This document shows positions 1 to 8,453 of a DNA stretch of 64,000 bases, in pieces (position 1 is the stretch's first letter; each line of letters opens with the position of its first letter). The translations under genes were made by a program, and so were the position numbers. This DNA is from Catenuloplanes niger (GTDB lineage Bacteria; Actinomycetota; Actinomycetes; Mycobacteriales; Micromonosporaceae). The DNA is taken from the NCBI RefSeq assembly GCF_031458255.1, contig NZ_JAVDYC010000001.1:248001-312000 (forward strand), in the 5' to 3' direction. The notes under the pieces are model-generated. The model was not told the origin of the DNA and did no database searches. It worked only from the letters and a program-made list of their open reading frames with translations.

Positions 1-146
1 TCGGCGCGCTGATCATCTCGGTGCTCAACAACGGCCTCCAGCTGCTGTCCATCCCGCAGGAGTGGCAGAACGTGGTCCTCGGGGTCGTCATCCTCATCGC
101 CGTCTACGCCGACATGGCACGGCGCCGGGCGGTCGTCGTCCACTAA
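1..146 (+). CDS. Sugar ABC transporter permease, C-terminal fragment
   Basis: The reading frame runs in from the left edge and ends at a TAA at 144-146, leaving about 47 residues. They contain a hydrophobic membrane segment preceded by LQLLSIPQEWQ and followed by a short basic cytoplasmic tail (MARRRAVVVH). This tail matches the last helix of RbsC/XylH-type permeases of ribose-class ABC importers. The stop lies just before the ribosome binding site of the next gene, a sugar-binding lipoprotein, so the two are almost certainly one operon. The ATPase should lie to the left of the window. Substrate cannot be named from this fragment. Confidence 0.8.
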   Translation, partial: GALIISVLNNGLQLLSIPQEWQNVVLGVVILIAVYADMARRRAVVVH

Positions 147-158
147 GGAGTGTCTCGC

Positions 159-1109
159 ATGCGCAGACGTCAGCTGCTGATCGGCGGTCTGGCCGTGGCC
201 GGGCTCGCGGCCTGCAACCGCGACTCCGGCGCCGCCGGCGACGGACCGTACGTCGCGATCGTCGCCAAGGGCTTCCAGCACCAGTTCTGGCAGGCGGTCA
301 AGTCGGGCGCGGAGCGGGAGGCGGCCCGCGCCGGCGCGACCATCACGTTCGAGGGACCGGCCACCGAGAAGGAGGTCGAGGCCCAGATCACCATGCTCAC
401 CAACGCGATCGCCAAACGCCCGGACGCGATCGGCTTCGCCGCGCTCGACTCCAAGGCCGCCGAGGGCCTGCTCCAGCAGGCGAAGGCGCAGAACATCCCG
501 GTGATCGCGTTCGACTCCGGCGTCGACTCGCAGGTGCCGCTGACCACCGCCGCCACCGACAACCTCGCGGCCGCCGCCGAGGCCGCCACGCACATGTCCG
601 AGCTGATCGGCGGCACCGGCACGGTGGCGCTGGTCGTGCACGACCAGACCAGCCTGACCGGGCAGCAGCGACGCGACGGCTTCACCCGCTGGATGGCCGA
701 GAACGCGCCGGGCGTACGGCTGCTGCCGGTCCAGTACGGCGACGGCGACCAGGCCCGCTCCGCCGACATCACCAAGTCGATCCTGAGCGCGAACCCGGAC
801 GTCACCGGCATCTACGGCGCCAACGAGGGCTCCGCCATCGGCGTGGTCCGCGGCGTCCAGGAATCCGGCCGTACCGGCGTGACGATCGTCGGTTTCGACT
901 CCGGCAAGGCCCAGCTGGACGCGATCCGATCCGGCCTGATGGCCGGCGCGATCACCCAGAACCCGGTCGGCATGGGCGCCGCGCTCATCACGGCCGCCCT
1001 CACGGCGATCCGCGGCGAGCCGCTGGAGAAGACCATCGACACCGGCTACTTCTGGTACGACCGGACGAACATCGACACCCCGGAGATCCAGGCGGTGCTG
1101 TACCAGTAG
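159..1109 (+). CDS. Sugar ABC transporter substrate-binding lipoprotein
   Basis: A 316-residue solute-binding protein of the ribose/galactose type (periplasmic binding protein domain, Peripla_BP_4), predicted to be lipid-anchored outside the membrane and to deliver a sugar to the permease encoded just upstream. It opens with MRRRQLLIGG, a hydrophobic stretch and the lipobox LAAC, giving a lipidated Cys near residue 19. It also has the family hallmarks of a two-lobed binding fold (for example DAIGFAALDS and GANEGSAIG). ATG 159 is chosen over GTG 150 because AAGGAG lies about 8 bases before it and inside the GTG alternative. The twin-arginine-like RRRQLL could also indicate Tat export. The sugar is unknown. 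Confidence 0.88.
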   Translation: MRRRQLLIGGLAVAGLAACNRDSGAAGDGPYVAIVAKGFQHQFWQAVKSGAEREAARAGATITFEGPATEKEVEAQITMLTNAIAKRPDAIGFAALDSKAAEGLLQQAKAQNIPVIAFDSGVDSQVPLTTAATDNLAAAAEAATHMSELIGGTGTVALVVHDQTSLTGQQRRDGFTRWMAENAPGVRLLPVQYGDGDQARSADITKSILSANPDVTGIYGANEGSAIGVVRGVQESGRTGVTIVGFDSGKAQLDAIRSGLMAGAITQNPVGMGAALITAALTAIRGEPLEKTIDTGYFWYDRTNIDTPEIQAVLYQ

Positions 1110-1117
1110 CCGGCCGC

Positions 1118-2041
1118 TCAGCCGCGGTCCTCGTGGGTGCGGCGGGTGAAGGACTCGCCGTACACCTGGGACCGGAAGTGCAGGATCGGGTCGTCGGACA
1201 GTTCGATGCCGGGGACGACGCCGGTCGGGTCGAACACGGTCGCGTCCAGCCCGGCCTGGTCCTCGACCGCGGCGTCGAGGCGCAGGGTGCCCGCCCGCAC
1301 CGTCTCGCGGGAGTCCGGCCACCGGGCGGTCACGTCGTCGGTCGGATCACCCGGCTCCGCCAGGGTGAACGTCAGGCTCCAGGACGCCGTACCGCGCCGC
1401 AGGATCTCGTCGACCAGGTAGTGCGGTGGGCGCTCCTCGTCGGTGAGCGTCACCTCGCCCGCGTCCGGCAGCCAGCTGTACCGGAACGCGCGCCGCGAAC
1501 CGTCCGGCGCGACCAGGAAGTACGCGTGCAGCCCGTGGTAGCGGGTGGTCGCGAAGCTGGCCATGACCGGCATGCCGGCGATCGCCCGGAGGCCGGGCAC
1601 GATGTGCCGGTGGGTGGCGGCGTGCGCCAGGATCCACGGGCTCGGCTTGCCGGTCGCCGGGTTCTGCAGCTTCGTGACCTTGATGAACTCCTCCGGCGTC
1701 CGGGCCGGGAACGCGGGGATGCTGGCCGCGGCCCAGGTGGCGTGCCCGCCGGCCGGCAGGTCGAAGCGGATGCCCAGCCCGAGCGTGGTGCCCCGGCCGT
1801 CCGGCTTGCGCTCCGGCGCGTGCGGGTTGCCCGGTGCGGCGGACAGCCGGACCAGCGCGGTGACCGGCGGGCCGGCCAGATGCTCGGCCGTGGTCAGCGT
1901 CGCGACATCCGGCGCAGGGGTGAACGTGGCGTGGAAGAGGACACCACGCGGGTGCGCCCGCCGATATCCCGGCACGGTCGCGGTGTGCTTCTCCATGGCC
2001 TCGATGGCGCGGATGACCGTCGCGCGCTCGACGTCCGACAC
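1118..2041 (-). CDS. Catalase-related peroxidase (small haem catalase fold)
   Basis: A 307-residue protein of the small catalase-like peroxidase (SrpA) group. These proteins keep the catalase haem barrel but lack the C-terminal flavodoxin-like part, and they use peroxides with organic co-substrates. Visible hallmarks are the early RGVLFHATF segment around the distal histidine region, LGLGIRFDLP, PEEFIKVTKLQNP, and the C-terminal SDDPILHFRSQVYGESF, whose Tyr is the expected proximal haem ligand. No signal peptide is visible, so it is probably cytoplasmic. The start is GTG with GAGGAGA 7-10 bases upstream. It converges with the sugar-binding lipoprotein gene with an 8-base gap. The substrate is inferred only at family level. 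Confidence 0.85.
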   Translation of the reverse strand: MSDVERATVIRAIEAMEKHTATVPGYRRAHPRGVLFHATFTPAPDVATLTTAEHLAGPPVTALVRLSAAPGNPHAPERKPDGRGTTLGLGIRFDLPAGGHATWAAASIPAFPARTPEEFIKVTKLQNPATGKPSPWILAHAATHRHIVPGLRAIAGMPVMASFATTRYHGLHAYFLVAPDGSRRAFRYSWLPDAGEVTLTDEERPPHYLVDEILRRGTASWSLTFTLAEPGDPTDDVTARWPDSRETVRAGTLRLDAAVEDQAGLDATVFDPTGVVPGIELSDDPILHFRSQVYGESFTRRTHEDRG

Positions 2042-2170
2042 GGCACTCTCCTCGGTACGGCAACGGATCCGGCGCGGCCACCGGATGCGCCGGTCTGTCG
2101 ACTGTGGGCAGACCAGCGGATCAGGTATCGGCCGCGCGGCACAGCCTAGACGCCACGGTCACCGTCTTCG

Positions 2171-2617
2171 TCAGGCGGCGGCCGGACGGGCAGGCCCGCC
2201 TGATCGGTGCGGACGGGCGCCGGGCATCCACGCGAGTGCGCAGGCGGCCACCGCGACCTGCCCGAGCGCGACGATCAGCCAGTACTCGGGCCGGAGCAGG
2301 AGCACCAACGACAGGACCGCGACGGCGGCCAGCGCGACGGCGCACGTGGTCTGGAACCAGGTGGCCGCGCCGAGGCGGGACACGAACGGAGCCGCGATCC
2401 CGAGAATGACCAGGGTCGGCGGCAGGTAGAACATCGCCTCGACGATCGCCCCGAAAACGATCGAATCGGTCACATAACTGGGGTCGACGTAGGCGGGGCC
2501 GAGGACCAGCGCGAGCACGGCCACCTTCACGGGGACGGCGGCGATCGCCACGGCGGACGCGCCGAGGAACCACCGGATCGCCGACCGGCCACGCGACACC
2601 ACCGCGGTCTCGTTCAT
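2171..2617 (-). CDS. Small integral membrane protein, function unknown
   Basis: A 148-residue protein with four predicted membrane helices: AIRWFLGASAVAIAAVPVK, IVEAMFYLPPTLVILGIAA, ATWFQTTCAVALAAVAVL and YWLIVALGQVAVAACALAW. A short N-terminal tail and a basic, proline-rich C-terminal tail flank them. I do not recognise the family. ATG 2617 is preferred because GGGGTGG lies 6-12 bases upstream; longer versions upstream have no better signal. The gene lies between the catalase-like gene and the quinone reductase gene, all on the same strand, with gaps large enough for independent promoters. Confidence 0.6.
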   Translation of the reverse strand: MNETAVVSRGRSAIRWFLGASAVAIAAVPVKVAVLALVLGPAYVDPSYVTDSIVFGAIVEAMFYLPPTLVILGIAAPFVSRLGAATWFQTTCAVALAAVAVLSLVLLLRPEYWLIVALGQVAVAACALAWMPGARPHRSGGPARPAAA

Positions 2618-2727
2618 CACCACACCACCCCGTTCGCCCAGGTCACGCACCCGGGAGAGCACACCTTATAGATCTTGGGCGCGCCCGTGAAGGCGGGTCG
2701 GGTCTCCGGTCGCGCCGGCCGGTGGCG

Positions 2728-3591
2728 CTACCGCGCGGCCGGTGGCGCCACCGCTGCCGGGTCGCGGTCGCGCGGGGCGGGGGCCGGCCGGGCGGGCGCG
2801 GGGTTGATGTGGATGCCGAGGTCGGTGCGGCCGGGGAAGAGATCCGCGCGGAGGGCTCGGGACTCGCGGTAGTCGCCGTCGCGCAGGCGGCGGAACCGGA
2901 TCGGCGTCTCCGTGCCGACGGTGCGGAGTCGTTCCCGGAGGCGGTCGATCTCGTGGTCGACCGCGTCGGCGTCGAGCGTGTCGGCGTCGTGCACGACGTG
3001 CAGGTCGAGGGGCTCGATGCCGACGTACCAGAGGATGCCGTGGGTGAGCGGGAAGAGCAGGGACTCCAGGTCGCCGCTGATGCCGCGGGGGCCCAGGGTG
3101 CCGGCGTCGTCGCCCGCGGTCACCACGACGAGGGCCCGCCGGCCGGTGAGGCCGCCGTCGCCGTACCGTCGTGGCACGTTCCGCTCGGTGTCGTGGTCGC
3201 CGTAGGCGAAGCCGCTGGTCAGGACGCGGTCGAACCAGCCTTTGAGGATGGCCGGCGGCCCGTACCACCACAGCGGGAACTGCACCACGACAAGTTCCGC
3301 CGCGGCGAGCTTGGCCTGTTCCGCGCGGACGTCGTCGGGCAGCCGGCCCGCGGCGTAGGCCTCGCCGGCCAGTTCCGCGATGTTCCCGGGCTTCGCGGCG
3401 AGGTCACCGAGGTCGCGCTCGCCCAGCACGGGGTCGAAGCGCTGGGCGTTCAGGTCGGACGTCGCCACGTCGTACCGGGTGGACAGCTCCTCGATCCCCG
3501 CCCGGAAGAGGCGGTCGTTGAAGGATCCGCGGCGCGGGTGCGCGTAGATCCAGTGGGCGGCGCCGGGCTTCGGCGGGTGCGTGATCGTCAT
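2728..3591 (-). CDS. NAD(P)H quinone oxidoreductase, NQO1/MdaB family
   Basis: A 287-residue flavodoxin-fold oxidoreductase expected to bind FAD or FMN and reduce quinones or related electrophiles with NAD(P)H in the cytoplasm. Family marks are AHPRRGSFN near the start (phosphate-binding loop), VQFPLWWYGPPAILKGWFDRV in the middle, and GDGGLTGRRALVVVTAG. The C-terminal ~45 residues are proline/alanine-rich and probably disordered. Its ATG overlaps the TGA of the upstream TetR gene as ATGA, so the two are translationally coupled. This regulator-then-reductase arrangement suggests control by the regulator's own operator at 4194-4220, with induction by a quinone-like or electrophilic ligand. Confidence 0.87.
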   Translation of the reverse strand: MTITHPPKPGAAHWIYAHPRRGSFNDRLFRAGIEELSTRYDVATSDLNAQRFDPVLGERDLGDLAAKPGNIAELAGEAYAAGRLPDDVRAEQAKLAAAELVVVQFPLWWYGPPAILKGWFDRVLTSGFAYGDHDTERNVPRRYGDGGLTGRRALVVVTAGDDAGTLGPRGISGDLESLLFPLTHGILWYVGIEPLDLHVVHDADTLDADAVDHEIDRLRERLRTVGTETPIRFRRLRDGDYRESRALRADLFPGRTDLGIHINPAPARPAPAPRDRDPAAVAPPAAR

Positions 3592-4184
3592 GACGTCACC
3601 TCTGTCGGGTCGAGAGCGATGGCGATGAGGACGCGGGTGAGCACGGCGCGCGCCCGGGCGGCGCCGATCCGGCCGGCGAGCACGGTGCGGGCCAGCGCGT
3701 CGGCGGCGCCGACGAACGCGTGCAGCCCGGCCGCGTCGAGCGGGCCGGCGAGGGGTTCCAGCGCCGCGCGGCACATGGCGACGTAGGCCTCCTCGGCCTC
3801 CTGACGGACCCGGCTGAGGGTCGACGAGCCGGCGAGTGCCGCGACGACGTCGGCCATCTCCTGGCCCTCCGCGACGCAGCAGTCGATGTACGCGGCCGCG
3901 ACCACGCCGGCCACCGCGGGCAGGGTGCGCTCGACCCGCTCGATGGCCGCCTCGAGCGTCTCCCGCTGCCGGGCGTCGAAGGCGCGGTACAGCTCGGCGA
4001 GCAGTCCCGCCCGGTCACCGAAGTGGTCGTACACCAGCGGTTTGGTCACGCCGGCACGCTCGGCGAGCCGCCCGAGGGTGAGCTCGTCCGTCCCGGCGTC
4101 GCGGATCAGCTCCCGCGCCACGTCCAGTAGTTGCGCGTGCCGGTCTACTTTCGACAGCCGCCGGCGCGGTGGTGCGTCGCTCAT
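3588..4184 (-). CDS. TetR-family repressor of the adjacent quinone reductase
   Basis: A 198-residue TetR/AcrR regulator. The N-terminal helix-turn-helix is clear (LTLGRLAERAGVTKPLVYDHF, residues about 36-56), followed by an all-helical ligand-binding domain ending with a TetR_C-like alanine-rich helix bundle. It is the first gene of a two-gene operon and overlaps the quinone reductase start by four bases. Its ATG lies 10 bases from two tandem 13-base palindromes (4194-4206 and 4208-4220), the likely autoregulatory operator. The ligand is unknown; a quinone or electrophile is inferred from the partner enzyme. Confidence 0.9.
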   Translation of the reverse strand: MSDAPPRRRLSKVDRHAQLLDVARELIRDAGTDELTLGRLAERAGVTKPLVYDHFGDRAGLLAELYRAFDARQRETLEAAIERVERTLPAVAGVVAAAYIDCCVAEGQEMADVVAALAGSSTLSRVRQEAEEAYVAMCRAALEPLAGPLDAAGLHAFVGAADALARTVLAGRIGAARARAVLTRVLIAIALDPTEVTS

Positions 4185-4193
4185 GCCAATAAC

Positions 4194-4220
4194 TTACCAC
4201 GGGTAACTTACCGATGGTAA
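4194..4220. promoter_or_regulatory. Tandem TetR operator, two TTACC-N3-GGTAA palindromes
   Basis: Two perfect inverted repeats, TTACCACGGGTAA (4194-4206) and TTACCGATGGTAA (4208-4220), sit one base apart directly upstream of the TetR gene. The arms are identical and only the 3-base centres differ. The stretch is AT-richer than its surroundings, as expected for a promoter/operator. Two dimers bound side by side would be 14 bases apart, centre to centre. Assignment to the adjacent repressor is inference from position. Confidence 0.8.
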
Positions 4221-4353
4221 TTTGTCGGTTCAGCTAATTGGCCGTCCATGAACGTTCGCCGGGTTGGAGACACGCCGGGCGGCGGTGGTCCGGGGACACG
4301 CTCGTCAGCGGAGAACAGAGCCCAGATCTTGGCCCGCCCGGCTGTTTTCCGCC

Positions 4354-5508
4354 TTACCGGACCGCTGAGCCCGGGTTCGCGCTGTTCCAGGCGGCACGTC
4401 GGGCCTGGACATGCAGACGCAGGTTGACCGGGTAGGCCGAGAACGACATTCGTTCGCGGACCATGCCAGCTGTGCGGTCTCCGGCGAGGTCGAAATGGCG
4501 GCCCAGGACCGAGGTGACCATGGCCGCCTCGATCAGGGCCAGGTTACGACCGGGACAGAATCGCGGTCCGCTGCCGAACGGCGCGAACGGGAGCGCCTCG
4601 GCGGGCAGCCTGCCGTCCAGCCAACGTTCGGGACGGAACACGTCGGCGTCGGGGAACCGGGTCGTGTCGCGGCGAGCACCGTAGGACATGAGCACGACAA
4701 TCGGCGTGTTCGCGGGCAGGAACAACTCGTGCCCGTCGCTCAGGGCAACGGTCATGTCCCGGAGGTTCTGCAGACCTGCCATGGGTGCGACCGGCTGGAG
4801 CCGCAGGACCTCGTGGACGACCGCCTCGGCATACCTCAAACGGCCGATTGTCGCCGGGTCGCCGGGCACCCGCTGATCGCCGAGCACCTCGTCGGCCTCG
4901 GCCCGGACCTTCGCAGCGATGTCCGGGTGCTCGGCCAGGAAGTGCAGCGCCCACGCGGCGGTCGACGAGGTGGTGTCCTCACCCGCCAGCAGCATCGTCA
5001 GGACGTTGCCGAAAACCTCCTCGTCCGTGATGCCCGACTCGTTCTCCAATGGTTTCACCAGCGCTTCGAGGAAGTTGGCCGGTGGCTCGCCTGCTGCCAC
5101 CCGTGTCCTTGCGTGCGCGAAGTGTTCCTTGACCAGGGCCTTGATCTCATCGACGGTCGCGTCCAGCCGGTGATCCTGTGGCAGCTTGAAGCGGCGCCAG
5201 TAGGGAAACGGCGAGTTGATCCGCCGGGCGAACGTGGGAAAGAGCATCGGGAGCCGGCGGTGCAGGCCTTCACCGGTGCTCTCCAGTGAATTGAGGTCGT
5301 GGCCCATCGCCAGGCCCGAGGTCACGTCAAGCGTGTAACGCATCATGCTGTCCAGGACGTCGGTGGCCCAGGAAGGTTGACGATGGTGTTCACCCTCCTC
5401 AGGTTCCTCGGCTCCGCCCGGGTCGCCAACGAATATCTCGTCCCGAAGGGGGATTCGTGGTCCGAGGCTCGTCCTCCATGAGGGGCGAAACGAGCGAGTC
5501 CCGGACAT
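4354..5508 (-). pseudogene. Cytochrome P450 lacking its N-terminal ~100 residues
   Basis: The 3' two-thirds of this frame is a well preserved bacterial P450: MRYTLDVTSGLAMGHDLN (C-helix region), I-helix LAGEDTTSS, K-helix EVLR, PERWL, and the haem-binding loop FAPFGSGPRFCPGRN with its Cys ligand. Upstream of about base 5390 the homology stops. The preceding ~45 codons back to ATG 5508 do not look like a P450, whereas an intact enzyme needs roughly 100-130 more residues (A-helix, B-B' region). The frame -1 neighbour reads NLPGPPTS at about 5370, resembling the proline-rich P450 N-terminus, which would fit an internal deletion. Base composition here is less GC-rich than in flanking genes. It is probably a deletion-damaged pseudogene, possibly acquired by transfer. 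Confidence 0.65.
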
Positions 5509-5684
5509 GAGACAGCAGCCGGCGGGCACGACGTCTTTGTGGTCGGCTCGTTCCGGCTGCACAGTCGCAGCGATCGCGTGGTGCCTGTCCGTCGTATCCG
5601 GCGCGGGCCAAGCGAGTATCGCCGAACGGCGCAAGCCGCCTGGCGTGTCCCTAATCCGGCGAACGCCCGTGGACAGCCCACTAA

Positions 5685-6401
5685 TTAGACGAGCTGGTTG
5701 ACGATCAGCGCGGTGGCGCCGGCCAGCGAGGTGACGATCGCGGTGGCGCGCAGCCGGGCGCGGCTCATGAACCGGTTGACGTATCGGGACAGCAGATAGC
5801 CGGCCAGGGTCGCGGGCAGGAACCACAGCGTGGTGCGCAGCGTGGCCGGGCCGATCTGGCCGGCGGCGAGCAGGCCGGCCAGCGACATCAGCGAGCCGGC
5901 CAGGAAGAACGTGGACATGGTGCCGCGCAGGCCGGCGCCGGTGGAGCGCTGCCACACCAGGGCCATGGGTGGGCCGCCGATGGAGGTGGCGGTGCCGAGC
6001 ATGCCGGAGGCGGCGCCGGCCAGCGCGGTGGTGCGGCGGGTGGGTTCCGGGGACCAGCCGCCGATGGCGGAGACGACGCCGAAGATGATGACGGCGCCGA
6101 GCAGCAGCGACAGCCAGGTGCGCGGCAGCAGCGCGACCAGCGCCACGCCGGCGGCGGTGCCGGGGACCCGGCCGGCGAGGGCCCAGCCGGCGCCGGCGAG
6201 ATTGATCGAGTCGCGCTCGCGGATCGTCACGATCAGCGTGAGGACGGCGGCCAGCATGATCAGCATGCCGGGCAGCAACGTGGGATCGACGATGGCGACG
6301 ACCGGGGCGGCGACCATGCCCATGCCGAAGCCGATCGAGCCCTGCAGGCAGCCGGCCAGGACGACGGTGACGGACAGCAGCGCGTAGGCCCAGCCGCTCA
6401 C
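5685..6401 (-). CDS. TauE/SafE-family membrane permease
   Basis: A 238-residue polytopic membrane protein with seven or eight hydrophobic segments in two similar halves, characteristic of the TauE/SafE (DUF81) family that exports or imports sulfur-containing organic anions and other small acids. Marks include LQGSIGFGMGMVAAPVVAIVD near the start and LGTATSIGGPPMALVW in the second half. The GTG start overlaps the TGA of the upstream ABC ATPase (GTGA at 6398-6401), so it is the last gene of the peptide-type ABC importer operon. That coupling suggests it moves a related or derived organic anion. The substrate is not visible. Confidence 0.85.
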   Translation of the reverse strand: MSGWAYALLSVTVVLAGCLQGSIGFGMGMVAAPVVAIVDPTLLPGMLIMLAAVLTLIVTIRERDSINLAGAGWALAGRVPGTAAGVALVALLPRTWLSLLLGAVIIFGVVSAIGGWSPEPTRRTTALAGAASGMLGTATSIGGPPMALVWQRSTGAGLRGTMSTFFLAGSLMSLAGLLAAGQIGPATLRTTLWFLPATLAGYLLSRYVNRFMSRARLRATAIVTSLAGATALIVNQLV

Positions 6402-7369
6402 CGTGCCGCGTCGGCGAGCGTCAGCGGGAAGTGGCACTCGGCGGCGTGACCGTCCACGACGGACACCGGCGGCGGCGTGCGCGCGCAGACGTCGGTGGCC
6501 TGCCAGCAGCGGGTGCGGAAGCGGCAGCCGGACGGCGGGTCGATCGGCGACGGCAGCTCGCCGGTGAGCAGGATCCGCTCCTTCTTCTCCCGGTCGGTGC
6601 GGCGCAGCGTGGGCGCGGCGGAGAGCAGCGCCTTGGTGTACGGGTGGCGCGGGTTGCCGAAGACCTCGGCGGTGGTGCCGGTCTCGACGATCCGGCCGAG
6701 GTACATGACCGCGACCCGGTCCGCGACGTGCCGGACCACGGACAGGTCGTGCGAGATGAACAGGTACGACACGCCGAGCTGCCGCTGGAGCCGGTTGAGC
6801 AGGTTCAGCACCTGCGCCTGCACGGACAGGTCCAGGGCGGACACCGGCTCGTCGCAGATGACCACGTCCGGGCCGAGCGCGAGCGCGCGGGCGATGCCGA
6901 GCCGCTGCCGCTGGCCGCCGGAGAACTCCTGCGGGTACCGGTTGGCGTCGCTGGGGCGCAGGCCGACCAGATGGAGCAGTTCGGCGACGCGGGCGGCGCG
7001 CTCCCGCGCGGAGGAGTACAGATCCTTGTGGGTACGCCACGGCTCCGCGATGATGTCGGCCGCGGTGAGCCGGGGGTTGAGCGAGGCGTACGGGTCCTGG
7101 AACACCATCTGCACCCGCCGCCGGTGACGCAGCAGGTCGGCCTTGCGCAGCGCGAACGGGTCGACGCCGCCGAACCGGACCGTGCCGGAGTCCGGGCGTT
7201 CCAGCAGCATCAGCGTGCGGGCCAGCGTGGACTTGCCGCAGCCGGACTCACCGACCAGTCCGAGCGTCTCGCCCTTCGCCAGCCGCAGGTCGATGCCGTC
7301 GAGCGCCCGCAGCCGGCCCTTGGGCACCTGGAACGTCTTGGTGATCCCCTGAACGTCCAGCAGAGTCAT
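6398..7369 (-). CDS. Peptide/oligosaccharide-type ABC importer ATPase (DppF/OppF-like)
   Basis: A 323-residue ABC ATPase powering the importer encoded by the four upstream genes. The Walker A is GESGCGKST (about residue 38), the signature FSGGQRQR, the Walker B CDEPVSALD, followed by a switch His in FISHDLSVV. The C-terminal oligo_HPY domain (HPYTKALLSAAP, then the Cys pair region SGCRFRTRCW) is diagnostic of DppF/OppF subunits and often binds an Fe-S cluster. Its ATG overlaps the preceding ATPase stop as ATGA, and its own stop overlaps the permease start downstream, so all are cotranslated. Confidence 0.92.
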   Translation of the reverse strand: MTLLDVQGITKTFQVPKGRLRALDGIDLRLAKGETLGLVGESGCGKSTLARTLMLLERPDSGTVRFGGVDPFALRKADLLRHRRRVQMVFQDPYASLNPRLTAADIIAEPWRTHKDLYSSARERAARVAELLHLVGLRPSDANRYPQEFSGGQRQRLGIARALALGPDVVICDEPVSALDLSVQAQVLNLLNRLQRQLGVSYLFISHDLSVVRHVADRVAVMYLGRIVETGTTAEVFGNPRHPYTKALLSAAPTLRRTDREKKERILLTGELPSPIDPPSGCRFRTRCWQATDVCARTPPPVSVVDGHAAECHFPLTLADAAR

Positions 7370-8379
7370 CGTGCCCCCTCGGCGGCGTGGCAGGCGACGG
7401 CTCGGCCGCCGTGATCGGTCAGCGCCGGCCGGTCGGTCCGGCAGACGTCCATGACGAGCGGGCAGCGCGCCTGGTACGGGCAGCCCGGCGGGACGGAGAA
7501 CAGGTCCGGTGGCGAGCCGGGGATCGAGCGCAGGTCGGCGCCGCGTTCCGCGTCGACCGGCACGGATTCGAGCAGACCGCGGGTGTACGGGTGGCGCGGG
7601 TCCTCGAAGACGTCGGTGACCGGCCCGGTCTCGACGATCCGGCCGGAGTACATGACCGCGACCGTGTCCGCCTCCTCCGCGACCACGGACAGGTCGTGGG
7701 TGATCAGGATGACGGCCATGTCGTGCTCGCGGCGCAGCCGGGCGAGCAGCGCCAGGATCTGCGCCTGCACGGTCACGTCGAGCGCGGTGGTCGGCTCGTC
7801 CGCGATCAGCACCTTGGGGGACAGCGCGACCGCCATCGCGATCAGCAGGCGCTGCCGCATGCCGCCGGAGAACTGGTGCGGGTACGAGTCGGCGCGCGAC
7901 TCCGGCTCCGGGATGCCGACGTGCCGCATCAGCTCGATCGCCTCCGCGCGTGCGGCCCTGGCTGACATCTTCCGGTGGATCCGGTACGGCTCGGCGAGCT
8001 GGACGCCGACCTTGACGACCGGGTTGAGCGCGGTGAGCGCGTCCTGGAAGACGATGGACAGCGCCGGGCCGGCGAGCTGGCGGCGGCGTTTGCGGCTCAC
8101 CGTCAGCAGGTCCTCGCCGTCGATGTCGATCGTGCCGCCGGTGACCTCCGCGATCGGTTCGAGCAGCCCGACCACGGCCTGCGCGGTCATGCTCTTGCCG
8201 CAGCCGGACTCGCCGAGCAGCGCCAGCGTCCGCCCGCGGTGCGCGGTGAAGCTGACGCCGTCGACCGCGCGCACGGTGCCGCGCGGGGTGTGCAGGTCGA
8301 CGGTGAGCCCGTCGACCCGCATGCCGACCGTGTCGCCGCGACCGGTTCCGGGCGGCGCGTCCGCGGTGTGCGTGCTCAT
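7366..8379 (-). CDS. Peptide/oligosaccharide-type ABC importer ATPase (DppD/OppD-like)
   Basis: A 337-residue ABC ATPase, partner of the DppF-like subunit. The Walker A is GESGCGKSM, the signature FSGGMRQR, the Walker B ADEPTTALD, the switch His in LITHDLSVV, and the C-terminal oligo_HPY domain has HPYTRGLLESVP and the Cys motif PPGCPYQARCP. Two starts compete. ATG 8379 has AAGGGGAG about 9-16 bases upstream. ATG 8457 has GGAGGG and overlaps the stop of the permease gene as ATGA, and would add 26 non-conserved residues. I give the shorter form because the extension is low-complexity and holds the other ribosome binding site. Confidence 0.88.
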   Translation of the reverse strand: MSTHTADAPPGTGRGDTVGMRVDGLTVDLHTPRGTVRAVDGVSFTAHRGRTLALLGESGCGKSMTAQAVVGLLEPIAEVTGGTIDIDGEDLLTVSRKRRRQLAGPALSIVFQDALTALNPVVKVGVQLAEPYRIHRKMSARAARAEAIELMRHVGIPEPESRADSYPHQFSGGMRQRLLIAMAVALSPKVLIADEPTTALDVTVQAQILALLARLRREHDMAVILITHDLSVVAEEADTVAVMYSGRIVETGPVTDVFEDPRHPYTRGLLESVPVDAERGADLRSIPGSPPDLFSVPPGCPYQARCPLVMDVCRTDRPALTDHGGRAVACHAAEGAR

Positions 8380-8453
8380 CCTGCCGGACTCCCCTTCACG
8401 CTGCTGGATCGTGGTGGCCGGCACCGGGCCGGCCGGTTCGCTGGCACGCTCGC

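Noticed and set aside
5343-5681. Separate small gene in the frame reading NLPGPPTS
   Set aside because: It has no ribosome binding site or family and is better explained as relict P450 sequence.
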